From contig JBBQGV010000013.1 of the NCBI GenBank assembly GCA_038323375.1, positions 1 through 64,000 of the forward strand: 64,000 nucleotides of DNA, given 5' to 3'. Every line of letters begins with the position of its first letter. Position 1 is the stretch's first letter. Source of the stretch: JABWAJ01 sp038323375. GTDB taxonomy: Bacteria > Bacteroidota > Bacteroidia > Chitinophagales > Saprospiraceae. Shown here piece by piece: positions 1 to 8,718 of this stretch. The position numbers and the translations under genes were made by a program. The notes beneath the pieces were generated by a model. That model had not been told where the DNA came from. It worked only from the letters and a program-made list of their open reading frames with translations, and did no database searches.

Positions 1-1
1 A

Positions 2-985
2 GGCGTTGAAAAGGTAAATTATCTTGATAATGAAAATATATTTCACATCAACCAGCTTCCTAAAAAGCTATTGGTTGTAGGTGGTGGACCAATAGGAATT
101 GAAATAGCCCAGGCAATGCAAAGACTTGGCAGCGAAGTAACGGTTGTGGAAGAAGGAAATGGAATATTGACTCATGACCATAAAACACTTACCAGTATTT
201 TATTGAAGCGGCTGCAGGATGAGGGTATAATATTTCACTTTGATGTTAGTCTGCAAAAGTTTTCTTCGCCAATTGAAGCCGTTTTAAAGAAAAAAAATGG
301 GGAAGAATTCTCTCTTTCTTTTGATGCCGTATTTGTAGGGATTGGAAGAGTATTGCTGCTGGAGCCATTACAACTTGACAAGGCAGGCATAGAAGTAAAG
401 GATCATAAAATTATAGTTGATGATCAACTTCGCACCACGAATAAAGATGTAATGGTTTGTGGTGATGTTGCCGGTGATCTGCAATTCTCTCATGCAGCTG
501 AATTTCACGGACGGATTATATTAAATAATCTTTTTTCGCCAATGAATAAAAAGCTGAACAACGATCACATGTCGTGGGTCACTTTTACCGATCCTGAAAT
601 AGCCACCTTTGGATTAAATGAAAAACAACTAAAAGATAGAAGTATTAAGTACGAAAAATTAGAACGGGATTTTAGTGGCGACGACAGGGCAGTTACGGAT
701 AATTATCAATACGCAAGAACTATTCTTTACATCAGCAAAGGCGGCTTCTTCAAAAAAGAAAAAATTCTTGGGGGCACAATGATTGCACCAAGTGCAGGGG
801 AACTCATACAGGAGCTAATACTCGCTAACACTTTAGGGTTATCAATCGGTAGTATCTTTAATAAGATATATCCCTACCCCGTTGCTACAAGGATTAACCA
901 ACAACTTATTACAAGGCATAAGCAGAAAACTTTAACATCAGGCTTAATAAAATTATTACACCTTGCTTTTAAAATATTTAGCTAA
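2..985 (+). CDS. FAD-dependent pyridine nucleotide-disulphide oxidoreductase, mercuric/dihydrolipoamide reductase-like (5' end outside window)
   Basis: The frame is open from the window edge, so the N-terminal FAD domain with its redox-active CxxxxC is not visible. What remains is the NAD(P)-binding Rossmann motif VVGGGPIGIEIA near the start, the second FAD contact (VCGDVAG) and the C-terminal dimerisation domain (WVTFTDPEIATFGL, then YPYPVATRINQQ). These are hallmarks of class I flavin disulphide reductases. In many Bacteroidota such proteins are annotated as mercuric reductase, but no vicinal C-terminal Cys pair of true MerA is present; the protein ends in a basic tail. It probably passes electrons from NAD(P)H to a disulphide or other acceptor in the cytoplasm. 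The stop overlaps the ATG of a 22-codon remnant (TAATG). The stretch is visibly AT-richer than the genes from 1.2 kb on. The family call is secure, the substrate is unknown. Confidence 0.85.
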   Translation, partial: GVEKVNYLDNENIFHINQLPKKLLVVGGGPIGIEIAQAMQRLGSEVTVVEEGNGILTHDHKTLTSILLKRLQDEGIIFHFDVSLQKFSSPIEAVLKKKNGEEFSLSFDAVFVGIGRVLLLEPLQLDKAGIEVKDHKIIVDDQLRTTNKDVMVCGDVAGDLQFSHAAEFHGRIILNNLFSPMNKKLNNDHMSWVTFTDPEIATFGLNEKQLKDRSIKYEKLERDFSGDDRAVTDNYQYARTILYISKGGFFKKEKILGGTMIAPSAGELIQELILANTLGLSIGSIFNKIYPYPVATRINQQLITRHKQKTLTSGLIKLLHLAFKIFS

Positions 986-1053
986 TGGAATGGTGGGAAA
1001 CTTTCAAAGACTGGTTTTTAAGCCTTGGTGAAAAATACCATGTCAATCCTTAG
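985..1053 (+). pseudogene. Truncated start of a small membrane protein gene, coupled to the reductase
   Basis: An ATG overlaps the reductase stop codon and reads 22 codons (MEWWETFKDWFLSLGEK...) before a TAG. From memory, small two-helix membrane proteins with a similar Trp-rich amphipathic N-terminus ending in VNP-IFG follow such reductases in related genomes. Here the frame stops exactly after VNP. A fragment reading IFGVG appears about 22 bases later in another frame, as if the gene had been interrupted by a small insertion. The homology is recalled and not tested, so this could also be a chance mini-ORF. Confidence 0.35.
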
Positions 1054-1129
1054 GAAAAATGTATAGTAGTATGATCTTTGGGGTAGGCTGAGTAATTACA
1101 CCACAGTGCATCTCAAATTTCTCAAAAAA

Positions 1130-1285
1130 ATGATCCGATTTTTGACTATTTTAATGTTTTTAGCGGGTTTAAACCAAGTGATGTTGGCACAAATCCTCAT
1201 CCCCCGGCAAACAAATCCTCCATCGTCACGACCGACTGCACGAGACCGCCGCTATGTTTGTTTTGTTCCATCCCGTAAGTGGTGA
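1130..1285 (+). pseudogene. Orphan signal peptide (5' remnant of a secreted-protein gene)
   Basis: An ATG after an A-rich stretch opens a frame that starts MIRFLTILMFLAGLNQVMLAQ, a convincing Sec signal peptide (basic n-region, hydrophobic core, LA-Q cleavage site typical of Bacteroidota). The following 30 codons are low-quality proline/arginine-rich sequence because they run antisense into the 3' end of the ATPase gene. The simplest reading is that the gene body was replaced when the ATPase segment joined here. The junction lies near 1195. Confidence 0.4.
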
Positions 1286-2636
1286 GCAGGGTAAGGTAAA
1301 CCGATTTTTTGGTTTTTGTCGCCGATTTGAAGATGCCGATTTTTTCCCGGAGTTTTTCGGCATAGGCTTCGGTAACGGTGAATGTATGGAGCGAAAATTT
1401 AGCTTCGCACAAATTGATGACCTGGTCACGGCGGTCAATGATCAAATCAACCTGAGCGGATTTGCCTTCATAGCTTCCCTTCCAGGCCACTTCTTTCGAC
1501 AACACGGCTGCGATGCCCAGCGCCTGTTTGATTTGAGTGATATGGTCGAGGCAGACTTGCTCGAACGTAAAGCCCTCCCAAGCCCGGTGCGAGGGGTTGT
1601 CAATCAGATTCAGCCAGGCATTTTTCCCTTTGTATGGGCTTTCGTGGATAAAATGGAAGTAAAAATCGGTGTAATAGTCCGTCAGGCGGTAAACGGTGTT
1701 TTTGCCTTTGCCGTCAAGGGGGGCGTAGGAGTTGATGAAGCCGCTTTCTTCGAGGTCGGCCAATACTTTGGTCAAGGTTCCCCCGGAAGAAATCCCGGTG
1801 GTTTTGGCGATTTCGCTGCGCAGCAAGCCATACGTTTTAGCGGAGAGGGCGGCCACTACTTTTTCATAGATTTCATGCCTTTTGAAAATGGAGCGGTACA
1901 GGTTAAAAAACTCGTTTTTCAGGATGCCCGTTTTTTCGAAAAAAAGCGCCTGTATATTTTGGGCAACCGACAATTCCGGCTTGATGGTCTCGAGGTAAAA
2001 CGGGATGCCGCCAAGCGCCATGTACAGTTGCACGATTTGATAGCGATTGTAGGCGCATTGCTTCAGTTCCAGCATTTCCTCCACTTCCTTCAGGTTGAAC
2101 GGCTCAATTTTGATTTTCTGCGTGACCCGGTTGTGCAGCCCGCCGGTATGGTTGATAAGGACGTTCGTCATCCAGGAGGCAGCAGAGCCGCAGGCAACGA
2201 GCAGCATATCCTTTCTGGCGCTCGCCCAACCGTTCCAGAAATGTTCCAATCCCAGCACGAAATCGGAGCCTTTCGTGTCGAACCAGGGCATTTCGTCAAA
2301 GAAAACTACCTTTTTGTTTCCCGTAGGCAAGGATTCCAAATGGTCTATCAGCCGTTGGAAAGCCACGAGCCAGTTATCGGGTAGCTGGTCGAAATGCAGG
2401 GCGGACTGGCGGTTGAGCGATGAATGGAAATTGAACAACTGTTGGGCGGTCGTGGCATTTGCTAAACCTGCCGTTTGAAAATCGAATTGGTAGTTGAAAA
2501 ACTCCCGGACAAGAAAAGTCTTGCCCACCCGCCGTCTGCCATAGACCACCAAAAATTCCGGTTTCGGACTTTGGTAGATTCGCTTCAGTTCCCGGATTTC
2601 TTTTTGCCTGCCGATAAAAAGTCGAGGGTCTTCCAT
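1197..2636 (-). CDS. AAA family ATPase with DUF234 / PD-(D/E)XK-like C-terminus
   Basis: The 479-residue protein starts with an ATPase domain: Walker A YGRRRVGKT at about residue 32-40, Walker B VVFFDEMPW at about 109-117, and a sensor-like VACGSA. A winged-helix segment follows at about 255-320. The C-terminal part has the pattern AQVDLII...NLCEAKF, which matches the PD-(D/E)XK nuclease core described for DUF234. This architecture defines a widespread family of archaeal-type ATPases of unknown biological role in Bacteroidota, often scattered singly and suspected to be mobile. Acidic and lysine residues of the nuclease core look intact. The ATG start is followed directly by the conserved FIGRQKEI box. 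The gene stands alone, with palindromes upstream that may be its own operator. Its 3' end abuts an orphan signal peptide, suggesting insertion into another gene. Confidence 0.85.
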   Translation of the reverse strand: MEDPRLFIGRQKEIRELKRIYQSPKPEFLVVYGRRRVGKTFLVREFFNYQFDFQTAGLANATTAQQLFNFHSSLNRQSALHFDQLPDNWLVAFQRLIDHLESLPTGNKKVVFFDEMPWFDTKGSDFVLGLEHFWNGWASARKDMLLVACGSAASWMTNVLINHTGGLHNRVTQKIKIEPFNLKEVEEMLELKQCAYNRYQIVQLYMALGGIPFYLETIKPELSVAQNIQALFFEKTGILKNEFFNLYRSIFKRHEIYEKVVAALSAKTYGLLRSEIAKTTGISSGGTLTKVLADLEESGFINSYAPLDGKGKNTVYRLTDYYTDFYFHFIHESPYKGKNAWLNLIDNPSHRAWEGFTFEQVCLDHITQIKQALGIAAVLSKEVAWKGSYEGKSAQVDLIIDRRDQVINLCEAKFSLHTFTVTEAYAEKLREKIGIFKSATKTKKSVYLTLLTTYGMEQNKHSGGLVQSVVTMEDLFAGG

Positions 2637-2665
2637 GTTTGGTTATTTTGGTCAAAAATACAATT

Positions 2666-2750
2666 TTTTGGCTGCTAAAAAGTTATTTGCAGCCAAAATG
2701 TATTAAAAAATCAAGGTTTTGGCTGGGAATAAAATATTTTCAGCCCAATA
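2666..2750. promoter_or_regulatory. Paired inverted repeats (TTTTGGCTG family) upstream of the ATPase, likely operator
   Basis: Thirty bases upstream of the ATPase start lies a perfect 10-bp inverted repeat, TTTTGGCTGC and GCAGCCAAAA, separated by 13 A/T-rich bases. A second imperfect repeat with the same half-site (TTTTGGCTG ... CAGCCCAA, arms about 2717-2725 and 2741-2748) follows at similar spacing, and a further TTTTGG half-site lies just beyond. The arrangement resembles an autoregulatory operator or hairpins in the 5' leader. The rest of the interval up to about 3011 shows no convincing gene. Confidence 0.5.
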
Positions 2751-3011
2751 TCGGCATTTTGGACAAGCTCTAAGGCTGCCTCTTTCCTTCTCCTGCAAGC
2801 TGATTGATGTCCTTTTTTAGCCTTATGCGAATCCTGTCCAGTTGTTTGCGAAATGGGTGCGGGTGGTTTGGCAGGGACTGCCCTCCTAAAGCCAGGCATT
2901 GCATATACGCGATCCGTTCGATGGATTTAAACAACCATTAAAAAGAACTGAATTACGGTGCCCGATTCGCGCTTTCCCCCGTTTTTTATCTCTTTGTTAC
3001 CCCCTGAGTAG

Positions 3012-3608
3012 TTACCGTTGAGGCACTACACGGAAGCGCAAAGCATGGAAACCGTTCGATTGGTGGCGCAATTCAACGGAACGAATGTGGTGGGTTTCGA
3101 CATTGCCGCCGATGAAGCGGGTTTTCCGATTGACAACCACGTCAGCGCTTTCACTTTTGCCAAAGAAAAAGGACTGCACGTTACGGCCCACGCCGGGGAA
3201 GCAAAAGGCGCCGAAAGTGTGTGGGAAACGCTGAAAAACTTCCATCCGTCCCGCATCGGTCACGGGGTCAGGAGTGTGGAAGACCCGACATTGATGGCTT
3301 TTTTGAAAAGAGAAGCCATCCACCTCGAAGTCTGCCCGACCAGCAACGTCCAAACCGATGTGGTCGCAACCATCAAAGACCATCCTGCTGATCGCATTTA
3401 CCAGAGCGGGGTTTCCATGAGTGTCAACACAGATGCCCGCGCCATATCCAATACAACGCTGACCCGGGAATACCAGATCCTGCGGGACGAATTTGACTGG
3501 AAAAAAGCGCATTTTTTGAAATGCAACCTCGAAGCCATCAAACACGCGTTTACGTCTGATGCCATGAAGGCTGCTTTGTGCGCAAAAATTATTGAGGCGT
3601 ATAGTTAG
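3012..3608 (+). pseudogene. Adenosine deaminase, C-terminal fragment (5'-truncated)
   Basis: About 196 codons match the C-terminal 60% of adenosine deaminase: LRHYTEAQS, THAGE (zinc/catalytic region), RIGHGVR (catalytic His), EVCPTSN and the metal-binding Asp in SVNTDAR. A full enzyme has about 330-350 residues. The first 150 or so, including the N-terminal HxH zinc ligands, are missing, and an in-frame TAG lies just before the homologous stretch. There is no ATG at the boundary, only a TTG inside the conserved motif. The fragment therefore cannot form a complete TIM barrel and is best read as a pseudogene. The 3' end is intact (AKIIEAYS). The breakpoint is at about 3010, next to a repeated GTTACC. 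Confidence 0.85.
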
Positions 3609-3791
3609 GGGTGCTGAAATAATAATTGTCCACTTTTCCAAGAGACCTTTTGCTCCTACTCTGCGTTGGGGAACCACCTCCCTTAGCTATGGCTAAGGTC
3701 GGGAACCCCCGCCTCGGTTAGAATCAAAATGCCCTGCCCGGAGAAAGCGACACTTATTAATTCAGCGACCCTTAGGAGCGTGTCTGTCCAT

Positions 3792-4622
3792 TTAACCTGC
3801 TTTTTTCATCGTAAGCAAAGCTACATTGCTGTGAAACGCCATTTCCCGGGTGACGCTTTGACCAAAGAGTTTTTCAAAAAACGTCGGCTTGTGGGTGAAC
3901 ATGGCTAATATATTGGCATCGTTTGCCGCAATGAAAGCATCAATGGTTTCGATCACATTGTCACTTTCTAAAAAGTGTACCGCAATATCGGGGTATTGAT
4001 AATTGTCAATCAGTGCTTTTTCCAGAATTGCCGGAGTAAGGGATGGTGGCGCTTCGGGCTGGGCAATGTGTAACAAATGAATGGAAGCGTCAAATAACCG
4101 GGCAAACGGCAGCAGAGCCTCTATCTCATTTTCAACGTCCTGCAAATCAGAAGCGTACACAATTTTATGAATGTTGTTGAAATAAGCGAACTCCGGCACT
4201 GTAATGACCGGTATTTTACTGTTGGCGATGACAGCCGTCGTGTTGCTGCCCATCAACATTTTTTTCAACCCGGATGCACCTTTGGTGCCCATGATGATGA
4301 GGTCAATTTTGTTTTCGGCAACATACGATTCCACCGCAGCTTCCATCGGCAGCCCAACCTCCATTTGCCAACTGACTTCAAGGTCGTCGCCAACGTCTTC
4401 TTTTAGCTTGATGGCTAATTCTTCGAGGTCAGCTAACGTATTTTCACTCATGGCAGTCATCAATTGACCCGATTTAAACGAGGTAGAAGCCCGCGGCATA
4501 GCCTCCAAATACACCGCGTGGAACAGGATGATTTCCGCCTTTATTTTTCGAGCCAATTTGGCGGCATAATACACCGGAATGATGGAGAGATTTGAAAAAT
4601 CGGTGGGCAGTAATATTTTCAT
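3792..4622 (-). CDS. Universal stress protein (two UspA domains)
   Basis: The 276-residue protein begins MKILLPTDFS, the classic Usp first strand, and has an ATP-binding loop GTKGASGLKKMLMGSNT (G-x2-G-x9-G-S/T) at about residue 115-132, ending in the usual PVITVP strand. A second, degenerate Usp domain starts at about residue 150 (HKIVYASDL) and ends with FHSNVALLTMKK, without the glycine loop. Tandem Usp proteins bind ATP or act as cytoplasmic stress and persistence factors. The gene is monocistronic. Upstream is a 230-bp AT-rich interval, then a decayed reading frame. Confidence 0.9.
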   Translation of the reverse strand: MKILLPTDFSNLSIIPVYYAAKLARKIKAEIILFHAVYLEAMPRASTSFKSGQLMTAMSENTLADLEELAIKLKEDVGDDLEVSWQMEVGLPMEAAVESYVAENKIDLIIMGTKGASGLKKMLMGSNTTAVIANSKIPVITVPEFAYFNNIHKIVYASDLQDVENEIEALLPFARLFDASIHLLHIAQPEAPPSLTPAILEKALIDNYQYPDIAVHFLESDNVIETIDAFIAANDANILAMFTHKPTFFEKLFGQSVTREMAFHSNVALLTMKKAG

Positions 4623-4705
4623 TTTTATGAATTTATATGATTAATTACCAGAATGTTATTATCAACAAAATAGCAAAAACAAAACAAAACTTGCATTGAT
4701 ATTAG

Positions 4706-4828
4706 TCAACCGTTTTGCTGCCTTACATCATTGTTTTTTAAAGCATTCTTCTGGTATTTCCACCACCGCAGTAAATTCACGTCACCCTGCTCGTTGCACA
4801 ACACCGTAACCCCTTCGGTGCTGCTCAC
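4706..4828 (-). pseudogene. Short coding-like remnant
   Basis: On the minus strand 40 codons starting with GTG (VSSTEGVTVLCNEQG..., then LLRWWKYQKNALKNND) have amino-acid composition and codon pattern like a real protein. They are preceded by an in-frame stop and lie immediately downstream of another gene fragment. I do not recognise the family. It may be the tail of a lost gene; evidence is compositional only. Confidence 0.25.
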
Positions 4829-4851
4829 CTGTCAACCCAATTTATGAGACT

Positions 4852-5052
4852 TCAGTCATAGGAAAGGCCAATCAACAACCCAATCACTGCGCCCGCTTTG
4901 GCACCGGTTAAGAAGGTGCTGATGGATCCCCACCGTCCGAAAATGAGCGACAGTAACAAGCCGCCGGCTAAATTACCAAGGATCAGCGCCCACCAGACCA
5001 TTTCATTTTCCGGTTTCATAACCCCGGTAGCCGAACCTGCGTTGTCTTTCAT
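4852..5052 (-). pseudogene. Fragment of a small integral-membrane protein, truncated at both ends
   Basis: The 66-codon frame carries GSATGVMKPENEMVWWALI and two hydrophobic helices (about residues 18-40 and 44-63) ending GLSYD. This looks like the middle of a four-helix Bacteroidota membrane protein of about 130-150 residues. In-frame homologous-looking residues (LAGF) continue upstream of the first Met until a stop, and the protein ends right after SYD where relatives, as I recall them, continue. Both ends therefore appear lost. If still translated, it would be a two-helix membrane peptide. Confidence 0.5.
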
Positions 5053-5094
5053 AAAACCAGCGAGCGCTATTCCCTATACGAGCCAAATTTTATA

Positions 5095-5544
5095 TTATGC
5101 TTTGGAATCGCCTGATTTTTTTATGATGATACGCCCCATTTCGCGCCTTTCATCAAATGGATTGGTGATGATTTCCTGCCAGTAGCCATCGAGGGTAGAT
5201 TCCCAAATGCTTCGGGTGAAGATGAGCTGGTATTTGCGATTGTAAGGCGGTGCGGCCTGATTCTGCCCGTTGGCAGATCGCACTTCTTCAAAATAAATGG
5301 AGCGATCATCGTAAACCGTCCCTTCAATTTCCATCGTATGTAGGGTATTGTCTTTATGATAAACATACGTTTTTCCACGTACGTTTTTGCCCTTGAATTC
5401 CAAAAGCAACTCAAAACGAAGGCCGTTTTGAGTACTAATGTTGTTGGTAAGCGTGCCTTCCCACAAGCCGGTTGGCTTTTTTTGGCCATAGAGGGAGCCG
5501 GTCAATGTCAGGCAAAGCAAAAGGAGGACGGGCATGAATTTCAT
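5095..5544 (-). CDS. Secreted/periplasmic protein of unknown function
   Basis: I choose the ATG that gives the signal peptide MKFMPVLLLLCLTLTGSLYGQ; an upstream in-frame start would add 12 unlikely residues. The mature part is about 129 residues and beta-rich: a repeated pattern GLWEGTL, RFELLLEFKG, VRGKTYVYH, MEIEGTVYDD, YQLIFTRS, LDGYWQEI. That pattern suggests a small beta-barrel (lipocalin-like or META-like). No catalytic motif is visible. Its upstream region faces the DUF2279 gene divergently. The function is unknown; signal peptide and secretion are well supported. Confidence 0.7.
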   Translation of the reverse strand: MKFMPVLLLLCLTLTGSLYGQKKPTGLWEGTLTNNISTQNGLRFELLLEFKGKNVRGKTYVYHKDNTLHTMEIEGTVYDDRSIYFEEVRSANGQNQAAPPYNRKYQLIFTRSIWESTLDGYWQEIITNPFDERREMGRIIIKKSGDSKA

Positions 5545-5727
5545 AGCTGCGCAAGATGATTTTGGTAAATTTAATGCCAAATTCAGGATAATGTTTCAAC
5601 AACTTTTCAAACAGAGTCTTATTTAAGATGACTAAGGTAGTAATTTTGGCGTTTAGGTAAGCAGATAAAAGCGAGGTTGAAGGAGGATAAGTTGAACAAT
5701 AACGGCATACCTGAAAAAACGATACGA

Positions 5728-6771
5728 ATGAACGATTTTAGACACAAAAAGAGCAGCAAGGCGAACTGGTTTGTTTGGGGGCATCTTGGCTGCCTGCTTT
5801 TGGTATTTATGGGATCAACCTGCCTTTCAGCCCAGGACGCCTCCCCGAGACTATCCTTTTTTCAACCTGCCGACACGCTCAATAAAACCCGCTTTTGGGC
5901 ATGCACCGGCAGCGGAGTCGCCATCTACGGCGCAGCATCCATCGGGTTGTACAATGCCTGGTACCGGGGCTACGACCTCACCGGGTTCCACCCGTTCAAC
6001 GACTGGGGGGAGTGGAATGACATTGATAAAGGCGGTCATTTTTTGACCACCTACACCGAAACAGCACTTGTTTTCAAAGGTGCCCGCTGGACCGGTATGA
6101 ACCGAAAAGCAGCGGCCTGGACGGCTGCGGGGATTGGAATGGGATTGCAAACCACGGTGGAGGTCATGGATGGTTTTTCAGAAAAATGGGGATTTTCGTG
6201 GTCGGACATGGCTTTTAATACCCTTGGTGCCGGCTTGTTTCTGTCGCAGGAGTTGTTGTGGCAGGAACAAAAAATAGTAGCAAAACTGTCTTATACCCGC
6301 CCGAACTACCCGGTATTCCCGATACTGGCCGGCAACGGCGGCGGCGGCGTAACGACGCTGGCTGATCGCGCAAAAGAATTGTACGGCGTTGCTTTTGCGG
6401 AAAGCTTTTTGAAAGACTACAATGCCCTCACCATCTGGGCTTCCTTCAACCTGCGTGCAATCAGCGGAGCGAAATCGAGCTGGCTGCCGCCCTGGCTCAA
6501 CCTGGCGGTCGGCTACGGGGCTGAAAATGTGTACGGCGGTTTTTCTAACAACTGGACGGACGACGCCGGGAATGATTTTTCGGTTGATCCGGTGTTATAC
6601 CCCCGCTACCGGCAATTTTACCTTTCTTTTGATGTAGATTTATCGCGCATTCCCACGCGCAGCCATTTTGTAAAAACCCTGTTTACAATCCTGAACTGGG
6701 TGAAAATCCCAGGGCCTGCATTAGAGGTTAATACTTTGGGAGGGGTGAAGTTTCATGGGTTTTATTGGTGA
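5728..6771 (+). CDS. DUF2279 family exported protein
   Basis: The ATG preferred here gives 347 residues; upstream TTG codons (from 5677) would lengthen it by 17. The N-terminus has a basic stretch and a hydrophobic segment ending CLSAQ, so it is probably exported. Residues about 60-200 carry the DUF2279 core: YNAWYRGYDLTGFHPFNDWGEW, DKGGHFLTTY, VEVMDGFSEKWGFSWSD and NTLGAGLF. It is related to the YfiM lipoprotein family of unknown function. The C-terminal half reads as amphipathic strands and ends in FHGFYW, suggesting membrane association. The 80 bp behind it contain the self-complementary decamer GCAAATTTGC twice (6814 and 6830), between convergent genes. Confidence 0.8.
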   Translation: MNDFRHKKSSKANWFVWGHLGCLLLVFMGSTCLSAQDASPRLSFFQPADTLNKTRFWACTGSGVAIYGAASIGLYNAWYRGYDLTGFHPFNDWGEWNDIDKGGHFLTTYTETALVFKGARWTGMNRKAAAWTAAGIGMGLQTTVEVMDGFSEKWGFSWSDMAFNTLGAGLFLSQELLWQEQKIVAKLSYTRPNYPVFPILAGNGGGGVTTLADRAKELYGVAFAESFLKDYNALTIWASFNLRAISGAKSSWLPPWLNLAVGYGAENVYGGFSNNWTDDAGNDFSVDPVLYPRYRQFYLSFDVDLSRIPTRSHFVKTLFTILNWVKIPGPALEVNTLGGVKFHGFYW

Positions 6772-6851
6772 TTATAAGCGAGGGGAAAGTTGGTAAGTTG
6801 GTTGTTTGGAATTGCAAATTTGCCTACTTGCAAATTTGCCATTTTCTAAAA

Positions 6852-7193
6852 CTACCCTCTGGGCAAAAACACAAACTCAGCCCCCGGATCGTTCAACACC
6901 AGGATGCACAAAAACTTTTTTGGGTCTTTGTAAACTTCGCGAAAAGCGTCCACTTTTTCCATTTGTATTACGCCGCGGGCCGTCAGCTCTTCCAAAGTAG
7001 AAGCCTGGATGCCCCAATCCTGTTCGGACTCGCCGGGCGCAATCAGTGGAATACCAATTTCCACCTCTTGGCGGTAAGCAACAAATACCGGGTAGGAAGA
7101 AATATTCTGATCCATAATGACTTCTGCCGCAGTACCTAAGGTCTCGCGGTGGCCTTTCAGCCATTGCTCCAATTCTGTATATTCAGGACTCAT
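6852..7193 (-). CDS. Conserved hypothetical protein, coupled to rlmD
   Basis: A small acidic cytoplasmic protein (113 residues from the ATG; 119 from a TTG at 7211 that overlaps the rlmD stop). It has an N-terminal helical part (ELEQWLKGHRETLG) and a beta-rich C-terminus (FLCILVLNDPGAEFVFLPRG). No signal peptide or known catalytic motif is present. The overlap or near-overlap with rlmD indicates translational coupling in one transcript. Which of the two starts is used cannot be settled from the sequence. I do not recognise the family. Confidence 0.65.
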   Translation of the reverse strand: MSPEYTELEQWLKGHRETLGTAAEVIMDQNISSYPVFVAYRQEVEIGIPLIAPGESEQDWGIQASTLEELTARGVIQMEKVDAFREVYKDPKKFLCILVLNDPGAEFVFLPRG

Positions 7194-7207
7194 GTCTTTA
7201 TGTTTAT

Positions 7208-8620
7208 TCAACTCCTCAATTCCAACAACGCCACATTCTCAATATGATAAGTATGAGGAAACAAATCAACCGGCTGTGATTTTTTGACCTCGTATTTTTC
7301 GCTCAAAAGGTTGAGATCACGTGCCTGGGTAGCCGGGTTGCAGCTCACATACACCAAGCGCGGCGCTTCTAATTGCAACAGCATTTTCACTACATCGGGG
7401 TGCATGCCGTCTCGCGGCGGATCGGTAATGAGCAGGTCGGGTTTGCCGTGGCGTTCTGCGAATGCTGCCGTCAGGATATTTCTGACATCACCTGCATAAA
7501 AAACCGTGTTTTCGATGCCGTTCACTATTGCATTGACCCGGGCATCTTCGATGGCTTCTTCCACTTGTTCGATGCCAACCACCTGTTTGCACCGGTTGGC
7601 TACATAAAGCGCAATGCTGCCCAGACCCGTGTAGAGGTCGTAGACGTTTTCTGTGCCGGTCAGTTCCGCAAATTCAACCACCACATTATAAAGCCGGATG
7701 GCCTGGGTCGTGTTGGTCTGGAAAAAAGATTTTGGCCCGATTCGGAACCGTACATGCCCCAATTCCTCCTCAATATAGCCTTTGCCGTAATACTGCACTA
7801 CGTCCAGATCCAACCAATAGTCGTTGGGTTTAAGGTTGATGCAGTAGGCAACGGTGGTCAGGTCAGGAAAGCGCTCGATGACCGCGTCGAGGAAGCGCTT
7901 GATGTTTTTTTCATCCCGTTCGCCAAAGCTCATCACCAGCAGGATTTCGCCGAGTGTGGTCACCCGGATCATCACATGGCGGAGGAATCCTGTGTTGCGC
8001 ACCACGTCAAAAAAACTAAGCTCCTGTTCCTGAGCTATTTCGAAAAGGGCATTTCGAATCTCGTTGGAAGGCGAATCTTGTAACCAGCAGTGTTCGATGT
8101 GGAGGATTTTGTCGAACGCGCCGGCACGGTGATAGCCCAGCACGTTTTGGTCGGCCGGCTCGCCGAGGGCCATTTCCTGGGGCGTGCGCCATTTTTTATT
8201 GGAAAACGCGAACTCAAGTTTGTTGCGGTAATAAACCGTGCGGTCTGCGGGCACTATAGGTAACATGCTTTCGGTTTGCACTTTGCCAATCCGCCGCAAC
8301 GCATTTTCGACCATAAGTTGCTTGTGCTCCAACTGGGCGCCGTAATTGATGTGTTGCCACTGGCAGCCCCCGCATTCCTGATAGTGCTGACAAAAAGGTT
8401 CCGTCCGAAGATCGGAATATTGGTGAATGGTAAGCAATTGCCCCAGCAGGTAGTCGTCTTTTTTCTTCCGAACCAGCACATCGGCCACGTCGCCGGGTGC
8501 CGCTGCTTCTGCAAAAACCACCTGCCCTTCCGGGGTGCGACCCGCACATTTGCCTTTGTCTGCCATGCCGGTGAATGTAACTCCCTGAACAGCAAATGGT
8601 TTTATTGTCCTTCTTCCCAT
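7208..8620 (-). CDS. rlmD: 23S rRNA (uracil-C5)-methyltransferase RlmD/RumA
   Basis: SAM-dependent methylation of a uridine (U1939 in E. coli numbering) in 23S rRNA. It has a TRAM domain in the first 60 residues, a 4Fe-4S site (CQHYQECGGC plus the later IEHCWLQ Cys), and an RrmJ-like methyltransferase fold with YDLYTGLGSIALYVA (SAM loop), DPPRDG and the catalytic Cys in YVSCNPATQARDL (about residue 427). Length fits the family (about 450-480). I choose the ATG before GRRTIKPFAVQGV; a GTG nine codons upstream is possible. The broader RumA/TrmA family is certain; RlmD versus RlmC specificity is inferred from the iron-sulphur motif. Confidence 0.92.
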   Translation of the reverse strand: MGRRTIKPFAVQGVTFTGMADKGKCAGRTPEGQVVFAEAAAPGDVADVLVRKKKDDYLLGQLLTIHQYSDLRTEPFCQHYQECGGCQWQHINYGAQLEHKQLMVENALRRIGKVQTESMLPIVPADRTVYYRNKLEFAFSNKKWRTPQEMALGEPADQNVLGYHRAGAFDKILHIEHCWLQDSPSNEIRNALFEIAQEQELSFFDVVRNTGFLRHVMIRVTTLGEILLVMSFGERDEKNIKRFLDAVIERFPDLTTVAYCINLKPNDYWLDLDVVQYYGKGYIEEELGHVRFRIGPKSFFQTNTTQAIRLYNVVVEFAELTGTENVYDLYTGLGSIALYVANRCKQVVGIEQVEEAIEDARVNAIVNGIENTVFYAGDVRNILTAAFAERHGKPDLLITDPPRDGMHPDVVKMLLQLEAPRLVYVSCNPATQARDLNLLSEKYEVKKSQPVDLFPHTYHIENVALLELRS

Positions 8621-8718
8621 GTTTTGATGTATATGTCGCGCCAGCACACGCGAAGCAGGTTCAGCCCTGCTGCGCGCTGTGAATCCTCCTGGCCACTTTT
8701 GAAGTGCGAAGTAACAAA

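Noticed and set aside
1254..2384. Long open frame (376 codons) on the plus strand
   Set aside because: It is fully antisense to the ATPase gene, which has clear Walker motifs; the frame shows only shadow composition (Phe/Gly/Val-rich).
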